38,572 bases of DNA. It comes from a bacterium HR17 (GTDB lineage: Bacteria; Armatimonadota; Fervidibacteria; Fervidibacterales; Fervidibacteraceae). The notes beneath the pieces are model-generated. The model was not told the origin of the DNA, searched no databases, and was given only the letters and a program-made list of their open reading frames with translations. Both the position numbers and the translations under genes were made by a program. Shown here piece after piece: positions 32,664 through 38,572 of the stretch; within the stretch, counting starts at the first letter, position 1, and the number at the start of each line of letters is the position of its first letter. The stretch spans positions 1-38,572 of the forward strand of contig BEHT01000034.1 in the NCBI GenBank assembly GCA_002898575.1. Reading direction: 5' to 3'.

Positions 32664-33554
32664 TCACAGCCGCCACCGCTGGCGGTAACGGTTACGCAAG
32701 TAGATGGCGGTCCCGTTCATCAGCAATAACAGCACCAACAGCACGATGAGGGCGGCAGCAGCGTTTTGGTGGAATTCGGGTTGCGGGCGCGAGACCCAAT
32801 TGTAAGCCTGAATGGGTAAAACAGTGAAAGGGTCAAAGGGCGATTTGGGCAGGAAAGCGACGAAGGTCAGGGCGCCAAGGGTTACCAGCGGCGCCGCTTC
32901 GCCGATGGCGCGCGACAGCGCTAAGATGGTGCCCGTTAAAATGCCCGGCAGCGCCAAAGGCAAAACATGGTCGCGTACCGCCTGCCACTTCGTCGCCCCT
33001 AACGCCAACGCGGCTTCGCGAATGGAGTTAGGGACGGCTCGCAGCGCCTCCCGCGCCGCGACGATGATGACGGGCAAACTCATCAACGCTAAGGTGCACG
33101 CGCCCGCCAGCACGCTTTCGCCCATCCGGCACCAACGGACGAACACTTGCAAGCCCAGCAAGCCGTAGATGATCGCAGGCACACCCGCCAAATTGCTAAT
33201 ATTGAGTTCCACCAACCGCGTGAACCAGTTGCGCCGCGAGAACTCCTCAAGGTAAACGGCGGCGCCGACCCCGACAGGGATGGCAATAGCAGCGGTCAGC
33301 GCCATGACATATACCGTCCCGACCCACGCCGGGAGGATGCCTGCCTCTTCGGGGCGACGGGACGGAAAACTCGTGAGGAACTTCCAACTCAACCGCGCCC
33401 AACCGTCGTGCAAAACATCGGCAAGGATGGTGACCAACAGGGAGACGACCAGGAGCAAAGCAAACCACGCAACACCGACGAAAATCCGTTCCATCCATTG
33501 CTCCCATCGGCGGCGGATAGTGCCCCTTTCAATTGACGCGATATCCGCTTGCAT
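32664..33554 (-). CDS. pstA: Phosphate ABC transporter permease PstA
   Basis: This 296-residue inner-membrane protein has about six membrane helices. It shows VALTAAIAIPVGVGAAVYLEEF, SNLAGVPAIIYGLLGL, REAALALGATKWQAVRDHVLPLALPGILTG (the ATPase-contact EAA loop) and SRAIGEAAPLV, all typical of PstA. PstA and PstC form the channel for high-affinity phosphate uptake. It begins 20 bases after pstC. The normal ATPase gene pstB does not follow. Confidence 0.95.
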   Translation of the reverse strand: MQADIASIERGTIRRRWEQWMERIFVGVAWFALLLVVSLLVTILADVLHDGWARLSWKFLTSFPSRRPEEAGILPAWVGTVYVMALTAAIAIPVGVGAAVYLEEFSRRNWFTRLVELNISNLAGVPAIIYGLLGLQVFVRWCRMGESVLAGACTLALMSLPVIIVAAREALRAVPNSIREAALALGATKWQAVRDHVLPLALPGILTGTILALSRAIGEAAPLVTLGALTFVAFLPKSPFDPFTVLPIQAYNWVSRPQPEFHQNAAAALIVLLVLLLLMNGTAIYLRNRYRQRWRL

Positions 33555-33574
33555 CGGCGCTCACTCCCACACGG

Positions 33575-34477
33575 TCATAGATGACGCAAAATCCGCGTAA
33601 ACCGTTCCCGTAGCAGCAAGCCCAGCAGATTGAACGCGAGGGTGATCGCAAAAAGGCTCAACCCGACGGCGAAAATCGTGCGATATTCTAGCGAACCGTG
33701 CGGCACATCACCTAAAGACACCGCGACGATGTACGCCGTCATCGTCATCACGGGCTCCAAGGGGTTCAAAGTTAGGTTGGGCATTTGACCCGCTGCGATG
33801 GCGACCAACATCGTTTCGCCGACAGCGCGGGCAAAACCCAAAAGGCAAGCGGCAACGATGCCCGACGCAGCAGCAGGAAGCACCGCCCGCACGGTCGTCT
33901 GCAGTTTCGTCGCCCCCAACGCCAACGATGCTTCACGAATGCTTTGCGGGATGGCGTAGACGATGTCTTCGCTCAGCGACGCAATTGTCGGCAACACCAT
34001 GAACGCCAACACGATGCCCGGCGATAAGGCGTTGAAGCCACTGAGCGACGGCAAAAATTTTTGCAGCAACGGCGTCACAAACAACAGCGCAAAGTAGCCG
34101 TAAAGCACCGACGGAATGCCTGCAAGCAGTTCTATCGCAGGCTTGAGCCACCGTCGGGTAGATGGTGACGCATACTCTGCCAAGTAAGTGGCGATCAGCA
34201 GCGAGAGCGGCACAGCGAGCAGCATGGCAATGCCTGCGATCAGAAAGGTGCCACATAAAAGGGGCAGGACACCAAACTTTTTGACGGCGAACAGGGGTGT
34301 CCACTCTCGCTCCGTTAAAAATCGCCCCAACGGCACCTCTCTAAAAAACCCGATCGCTTCCCAACCCAACGCCGCTACGATCGCGATGGTTGTGGCGATG
34401 GACACCGAAGCGCACAGCGCCAGCAAAGCGACGACGATGCGCTCTTGCCAGTGAACCCATCGACGGTCCTGAAGCAT
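33575..34477 (-). CDS. pstC: Phosphate ABC transporter permease PstC
   Basis: The protein has 300 residues. TM1 is near 15-40, followed by REVPLGRFLTEREWTPLFAVKKFGVLPLLCGT (the PstC-specific periplasmic segment) and four to five more helices. The EAA loop reads REASLALGATKLQTTVRAVLPAAASGIVA. FARAVGETMLV is a family landmark. It is separated from pstS by 155 bases holding a long hairpin. It acts with PstA as the membrane channel. Confidence 0.95.
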   Translation of the reverse strand: MLQDRRWVHWQERIVVALLALCASVSIATTIAIVAALGWEAIGFFREVPLGRFLTEREWTPLFAVKKFGVLPLLCGTFLIAGIAMLLAVPLSLLIATYLAEYASPSTRRWLKPAIELLAGIPSVLYGYFALLFVTPLLQKFLPSLSGFNALSPGIVLAFMVLPTIASLSEDIVYAIPQSIREASLALGATKLQTTVRAVLPAAASGIVAACLLGFARAVGETMLVAIAAGQMPNLTLNPLEPVMTMTAYIVAVSLGDVPHGSLEYRTIFAVGLSLFAITLAFNLLGLLLRERFTRILRHL

Positions 34478-34526
34478 TGCCCCGTCACTCCGCTCGGTTC
34501 AATTCTCCGCATCACATCCTAAACAA

Positions 34527-34576
34527 CGATGCGCTATCATCGCCAACACGCGCGTCGCGGCAATGATAACGCATCG
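34527..34576 (-). other. Intercistronic hairpin between pstS and pstC
   Basis: CGATGCG-C-TATCAT-C-GCC (34527-34544) pairs with GGC-A-ATGATA-A-CGCATCG (34559-34576): sixteen base pairs with two C/A mismatches and a 14-base loop. No T-run follows on the minus strand. Hairpins after a binding-protein gene often protect its message and lower expression of the permeases; that role is inferred. Confidence 0.55.
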
Positions 34577-34632
34577 CTCAGGGTGGACGACAAACCCGCG
34601 ATATCCTGCCCTCGGACGTATCGTTGACCGTG

Positions 34633-35667
34633 TCACTTCGTTTTTGCCTCTTCTTGCGCCAGTAACTTCTCAAGGCTAACGCCCACCTGTGATCCCTTCG
34701 CCCCGAAGACGGAGCCCACAACGCGCTTTTGGAACCGCCGCATCGCTAACCGATAGGCGCGCTGGGGCAACGGCACATAGCCGACTTCTTTCGCCAACAG
34801 TGCCGCGTTGCGCAGGTAAAACTCCACAAACGCCTTCACCTCAGGGCGGTCCGCTGATTTGCGATTGACATAGATGAACAACGGACGGGCGAGGTGGTAA
34901 CGCCCTTCCGCGACGGTCTTGGGCGACGGCAGCGCTGGCTTTCCGCCGTTATGACAACGGCACTGAACTGCCACCAACTTCAATCGGGTGCGGTTTTCGG
35001 CGTAGTAGGCATAGCCCAAGTAGCCCAGCGCGTTCGGATCAGAAGCGATACCTTGCACCTCCACATTGTAGTCGGCATTTGCCATGTAGTCACCTCGGCT
35101 GGCGCCTTCTTTGCCGACGACGGCGGCGGTGAAAAAGTCAAAGGTTCCGTGCGCGGTGTTCGGACCGTAAAGTTTGAGCGGTCGGTCGGGGAAACCTTTG
35201 CGCACCTGCGACCAACGAGTGATTTTGCCTTGCGCCGCTGGCTCCCAGATGCGCTTGAGTTCCTCAACGGTCAAATATTTGACCCAATTGTTGGCAGGGT
35301 TAACGACAACGGCGAGGGCATCGTAAGCGACGGGCAGTTCAATGTAAGTGATGTTGTTTTTGCGGCACTCCGCGTCCTCGGATGCCTTGATAGGACGGGA
35401 CGCATTACTTATGTCTGTCTCGCCGCGGGCGAACTTTCTAAATCCGGCGCCTGTCCCTGAGTTACCGACGGTGACCCTGACCTGCGGATACTTCCTCTGA
35501 AACTCTTCTGCGACGGCTTCTGTCAACGGGTAGACCGTCCCAGAGCCGTCAACTTCCACCCGCCCCGAAAGTTGAGTTTGGCTGACGACCGAAAGGGTGA
35601 AAATTGTCAACACCGAGACGGTAATCAACAGCGCTGCACCGACCAAGTTGCGCCATCGCTTGCGCAT
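34633..35667 (-). CDS. pstS: Phosphate-binding protein PstS
   Basis: The protein has 344 residues with a signal peptide (about 1-29). [44 protein letters not shown] and [17 protein letters not shown] match PstS/SphX-type proteins; the GETDIS aspartate is the residue known to favour phosphate over arsenate by hydrogen bonding. It delivers phosphate to PstCA. A CRCH pair of cysteines (about 235-240) may form a disulfide. No lipobox was seen. It is the first gene of a leftward operon behind a Pho box. Confidence 0.95.
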   Translation of the reverse strand: MRKRWRNLVGAALLITVSVLTIFTLSVVSQTQLSGRVEVDGSGTVYPLTEAVAEEFQRKYPQVRVTVGNSGTGAGFRKFARGETDISNASRPIKASEDAECRKNNITYIELPVAYDALAVVVNPANNWVKYLTVEELKRIWEPAAQGKITRWSQVRKGFPDRPLKLYGPNTAHGTFDFFTAAVVGKEGASRGDYMANADYNVEVQGIASDPNALGYLGYAYYAENRTRLKLVAVQCRCHNGGKPALPSPKTVAEGRYHLARPLFIYVNRKSADRPEVKAFVEFYLRNAALLAKEVGYVPLPQRAYRLAMRRFQKRVVGSVFGAKGSQVGVSLEKLLAQEEAKTK

Positions 35668-35760
35668 TGAACATCAACCCCCTTCAGGTTTTTTTCGCCC
35701 GCTTGAAACGGGTCTCTGTCTTTTGCCAGTTACATTTTGTCTGTCGGGTTTTAACCGAAA

Positions 35761-35804
35761 GTCAAGGTTAAGTTAAGACAAAGTTAAGGTCAACTTCAGT
35801 CCCT
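35761..35804. promoter_or_regulatory. Pho box, 11-bp direct repeats
   Basis: Three perfect-phase units GTCAAGGTTAA, GTTAAGACAAA, GTTAAGGTCAA (35761-35793) and a weak fourth follow an 11-base period, the layout of PhoB/PhoP operators. It lies between divergent pstS (start 35667) and arsC (start 35866), next to the phoBR genes, so PhoB very probably binds here and controls both directions under phosphate limitation. Minus-strand units TTGACCTTAAC and TTTGTCTTAAC show the same phase. Confidence 0.8.
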
Positions 35805-35865
35805 TCGCCGAGCCGCAAAATTAAAAGTGGCTGAACGCCGTTCAATTATTGCGAGGTGATTTCAA

Positions 35866-36279
35866 ATGCCGCAACGAGTGTTGTTTGTTTGCACGGGCAA
35901 CTCCGCCCGTAGCCAAATGGCGGAGGGCTTCGCGCGGGCGATGGGCATGGAAGCGTTCAGCGCAGGGACTCATCCCAAAGGCTCGGTCCACCCGATGGCG
36001 ATCGCTGTCATGGCAGAGAAAGGTATTGACATTTCTCACCACCAGCCGAAGCCCCTTGACTTGGAATTTGTCAAAACCGTTGACTTGATTGTGACGGTTT
36101 GCGGTGAAGCGGACAAAGAATGCGCTCAATTACCCCTACCCGTCCCCAAAATCCACTGGAACTTGCCCGACCCGGCAAAGGAGGCGGGCGACGAAAACGA
36201 GCGGTTGCAAGCCTTTCGCAAGGTCCGCGACGAAATAGAACGATTGGTCGGTCAACTTGCCTCGCAACTGCGGGAGTGA
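35866..36279 (+). CDS. arsC: Thioredoxin-coupled arsenate reductase
   Basis: This 137-residue protein has the low-molecular-weight phosphatase loop CTGNSARS (C9 nucleophile, R15) plus VCGEADKEC (C79, C86), the triple-cysteine layout of thioredoxin-dependent ArsC; HWNLPDPA supplies the acid loop. It reduces arsenate to arsenite in the cytoplasm. GAGGTG precedes the ATG. It is first in the arsC-phoB-phoR operon, 86 bases from the Pho box. A protein tyrosine phosphatase is less likely because both resolving cysteines are present. Confidence 0.93.
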   Translation: MPQRVLFVCTGNSARSQMAEGFARAMGMEAFSAGTHPKGSVHPMAIAVMAEKGIDISHHQPKPLDLEFVKTVDLIVTVCGEADKECAQLPLPVPKIHWNLPDPAKEAGDENERLQAFRKVRDEIERLVGQLASQLRE

Positions 36280-36286
36280 GTTGGCG

Positions 36287-36973
36287 ATGAACGAAAAAAT
36301 CCTCATCGTTGAGGACGAATTGCCGTTGGCTCAAGCCATCGCTTACGCCCTCAAACGGGAAGGCTACCAAGTTCGCGTCGCTTCTGACGGTCAGGACGGT
36401 CTCAGGGTCGCTTTGGCTGAAAAACCGGACTTGGTCATTCTTGACCTGATGTTGCCGGCGTTGGACGGTTGGGAAGTTTGCCGAACCTTGCGGGCAAAGT
36501 CGGCTGTGCCCATCCTCATCCTGACAGCGCGCGGCGATGAGCAGGACAGAGTGCTGGGATTGGAGTTGGGAGCGGACGATTATGTCGTCAAGCCCTTCTC
36601 CATGCGGGAACTGATCGCCCGCGTGCGGGCGTTGCTGCGACGGGCGAAGCGCCTGACGATCGTGGACGAACCCGACATTTTGCAAAGCGGCAATTTGACC
36701 CTTTTTGTCGCTGAGCACCGCGCCGAGTTGGACGGCAATGAGTTGCCGTTGACGCCCCGTGAGTTCGCGCTGCTGAAAGTGCTGATGCTGCACAAAGGGC
36801 GTGCGCTCTCGCGCGAGCAATTGTTGGAACTGGCGTGGGGCTTCAAGGAGTTCATTGACCCCCACACCGTTGATGTCCATGTGCATTGGTTGCGCGAAAA
36901 GATTGAACCCGACCCGAAAAACCCTAAACGCATCGTGACCGTGCGCGGTGTCGGTTACCGATTTACGGGATGA
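36287..36973 (+). CDS. phoB: Response regulator PhoB
   Basis: This 228-residue OmpR/PhoB-type regulator has a receiver domain (1-120; acidic D10 and E11, phosphoacceptor D53, K102 in VVKPF) and a winged-helix DNA-binding domain (about 130-228, ending TVRGVGYRF). It begins 7 bases after arsC and overlaps phoR by ATGA. With the Pho box and pst genes across the divergent promoter, assignment to phosphate control is well supported by context. Confidence 0.92.
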   Translation: MNEKILIVEDELPLAQAIAYALKREGYQVRVASDGQDGLRVALAEKPDLVILDLMLPALDGWEVCRTLRAKSAVPILILTARGDEQDRVLGLELGADDYVVKPFSMRELIARVRALLRRAKRLTIVDEPDILQSGNLTLFVAEHRAELDGNELPLTPREFALLKVLMLHKGRALSREQLLELAWGFKEFIDPHTVDVHVHWLREKIEPDPKNPKRIVTVRGVGYRFTG

Positions 36974-38379
36974 AACCCCTTGTCACCATCGGGAACCGTG
37001 CCAACGCGCCTGCTACGGTGAAACCTGCAATGCATGGTGATTTCAAACAGCGGTCGCTGGTGCTTTGGCTGATAGCCACATTAATTGGCGTGAGCGTTGG
37101 TGTGATGACAGCCGCGTGGCTTGATATCTCGCTGACCAAAGCGACAGGGCTCGCCGTTGCGGCAACGCTTAGCGCGTCCGCCGCCTTCGCTTTCTTTGCG
37201 CGTTCGTTCGTTGAGTCGCTGCAGCAGTTAAAAGTCGCCCTGCAAAAAGGGGAAGAGCCCAACGCCTTGCTGCTGCAAGAGTTGGGGGCTTTGGGCGAGG
37301 CATTGGCAGCGGCGTGGCAGCGTTGGAGCACAACGGTCACACAGTTGCGCGAAGAGCAAGCGTTGTTGCAGGCGATGTTGAAGCGCATGGCGGAAGCCGT
37401 TGTCGTCGCCGACGAACACGGCAACATCTTGCTCATCAACCCCGCCGCCGAGCAGTTGTTCCATTCCAAAGCCCCCACGCAGCGTCGCGTGGCGGAATTG
37501 CGTTTGCCCTTTGAGTTGCTGGAACTGATGCAACGGGCATTGCACACCAACACGCCGCAAATGGGGGAGGTGCAAATGCTACGCCCCGACGAGCGATTTT
37601 TGGACGCCTACGCCGCGCCCTTGTCCGTCGGCGGCAAAACGATCGGCGTTTTGCTGGTCGCCCGTGACCTGACGGAGTTGAAGCGGTTGGAACAAGTCCG
37701 CAAGGATTTTGTCGCCAATGTGAGCCACGAATTGCGCACGCCCATCGCCACGCTGCGGTCACTGACGGAAGCGTTGTTGATGGGCGGCAAAGACGACCCT
37801 GAAGTGCGCGACAACTTTTTGAACGCCATCGCGGAAGAGACGGAGCGGATGGAACGGTTGTTGGATAACTTGCTGGCGCTGGCGCAAATTGAGTCGGGCA
37901 AGCGGGCTTGGCTGCACCAAACCGTTGCAGTTGCGGAAATTGTCGCGCAAGTCGTTGAGCGTTTTCGTCCCACCGCATCGCAGAAAGGGTTGCGGATGTT
38001 CACTGAGGTTGATGCAGGGTTGACAGTGACCACTGACCCTGATGCGTTGGTGCAAATTTTGAGCAACCTCATGGACAACGCCGTCAAATACACGCTGCAA
38101 GGCGAAATTACCGTCACAGCGGAGCGCATTGAAACGGTGGACGGCGCATGGGTTGTCATCAGCGTGCGAGACACGGGCGTCGGAATCCCGCCGGAACATT
38201 TGCCCCGCATTTTTGAGAGGTTTTACCGCGTGGACAAAGCCCGCAGTCGCCAACGGGGCGGCTTCGGGTTGGGCTTGAGCATCGCCAAACACTTGGCGGA
38301 AAATTTGGGCGGCACGATTACCGTGCAAAGCCAAGTCGGTAAAGGCAGCACCTTTGCGGTTTGGTTGCCGGCGGGCTGA
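36970..38379 (+). CDS. phoR: Histidine kinase PhoR
   Basis: This 469-residue kinase has two N-terminal membrane helices (about 29-50 and 58-76) with almost no periplasmic loop, as in PhoR. A PAS domain (about 130-235, with VVVADEHGNILLINPAAEQL) is followed by HisKA (FVANVSHELRTP, H253) and an ATPase domain with NLMDNAVKYT, DTGVGIP and GGFGLGLSIAKHL. PhoR phosphorylates PhoB when phosphate is low, normally through Pst and PhoU; no phoU is in this window. The start overlaps phoB by four bases; an ATG at 37030 is an alternative. Confidence 0.92.
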   Translation: MKPLVTIGNRANAPATVKPAMHGDFKQRSLVLWLIATLIGVSVGVMTAAWLDISLTKATGLAVAATLSASAAFAFFARSFVESLQQLKVALQKGEEPNALLLQELGALGEALAAAWQRWSTTVTQLREEQALLQAMLKRMAEAVVVADEHGNILLINPAAEQLFHSKAPTQRRVAELRLPFELLELMQRALHTNTPQMGEVQMLRPDERFLDAYAAPLSVGGKTIGVLLVARDLTELKRLEQVRKDFVANVSHELRTPIATLRSLTEALLMGGKDDPEVRDNFLNAIAEETERMERLLDNLLALAQIESGKRAWLHQTVAVAEIVAQVVERFRPTASQKGLRMFTEVDAGLTVTTDPDALVQILSNLMDNAVKYTLQGEITVTAERIETVDGAWVVISVRDTGVGIPPEHLPRIFERFYRVDKARSRQRGGFGLGLSIAKHLAENLGGTITVQSQVGKGSTFAVWLPAG

Positions 38380-38427
38380 AGAACGATGCGGCAAGCAGGG
38401 AATTAGCACCTCGCTACCTATCCTTGC

Positions 38428-38572
38428 GGCGCGTCGGAGACGCGCCCTCCGAAACGCTGCTTTGTTCGGAGGGCGGCTCTCTGAGCCGCCGAAAAGCAAA
38501 CGGCGCGTCAAAAGACGCGCCCTCCGAAACGCTGCTTTGTTCGGAGGGCGGCTCTCTGAGCCGCCGAAAAGC
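38428..38572. repeat. Double-hairpin repeat array, runs off window
   Basis: Full CGGAGGGCGGCTC starts occur at 38467 and 38542, a 75-base period, after a partial copy at 38428-38453. Hairpin 1 has a three-base TCT loop here and hairpin 2 is GGCGCGTC-AAAA-GACGCGCC. The stems are intact but the apical octamers differ from other arrays. More copies probably follow beyond the window. Confidence 0.85.

Overview
The window is a compact, GC-rich bacterial chromosome segment with about 33 protein genes, two tRNA-Lys(UUU) genes and four intergenic arrays of a distinctive double-hairpin repeat. The MurE carries the DNPR meso-diaminopimelate signature. Together with a very large multi-pass protein resembling the DUF6785/DUF6784 type, the thioredoxin-type arsenate reductase and the repeat arrays, this looks to me like a thermophile-type lineage such as Armatimonadota/Fervidibacteria. 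That placement is inference from recall, not a computed result. I saw no phage genes, transposases or CRISPR arrays.

Layout. 1-2310: end of an unidentified gene, then a leftward ArsR - cysteine-rich membrane protein - MtrA-like corrinoid protein operon behind an SmtB/ArsR-like operator. 2356-3347: tRNA-Lys, a 16-bp tandem repeat and degenerate double-hairpin repeats. 3348-6628: a small membrane protein, then leftward selB-pfkA. 6747-9988: RraA-like protein, secreted protein, murE. 9989-10563: repeat array 1. 10564-15174 (leftward): rpmH, rnpA, a yidD-yidC fusion, khpB/jag, trpF and a glycosyltransferase. 15266-15841: 5-formyl-THF cyclo-ligase. 15999-16580: a 74-bp tandem array. 16800-21230: multi-pass membrane protein, hisD and a HAD phosphatase. 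21233-26992: an orphan nucleoside/sugar ABC permease, an M48 protease, and a leftward glycosyltransferase - MFS - GNAT group. 27211-32174: second tRNA-Lys, dipeptide epimerase, bifunctional rhamnulose-phosphate aldolase/dehydrogenase, nucleotidyltransferase and a small histidine kinase. 32162-38379: JAMM protease and pstA-pstC-pstS (leftward), divergent from arsC-phoB-phoR across a Pho box. 38428-38572: repeat array that runs off the end.

How the genes work together. Cell-envelope themes recur: MurE, dipeptide epimerase, YidC, glycosyltransferases and dTDP-sugar precursor synthesis. Two loci concern metalloids or phosphate. The phosphate locus couples high-affinity phosphate uptake, which also admits arsenate, to an arsenate reductase placed first in the phoBR operon under a shared Pho box. 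The other locus puts a putative corrinoid methyl-carrier protein under an ArsR repressor. No canonical ars, mer or hgc operon that I know of has this composition, and it is the best candidate here for an undescribed system. The second is the intergenic repeat family, whose two hairpin stems co-vary between copies while the apical octamers of hairpins 1 and 2 are exact reverse complements.
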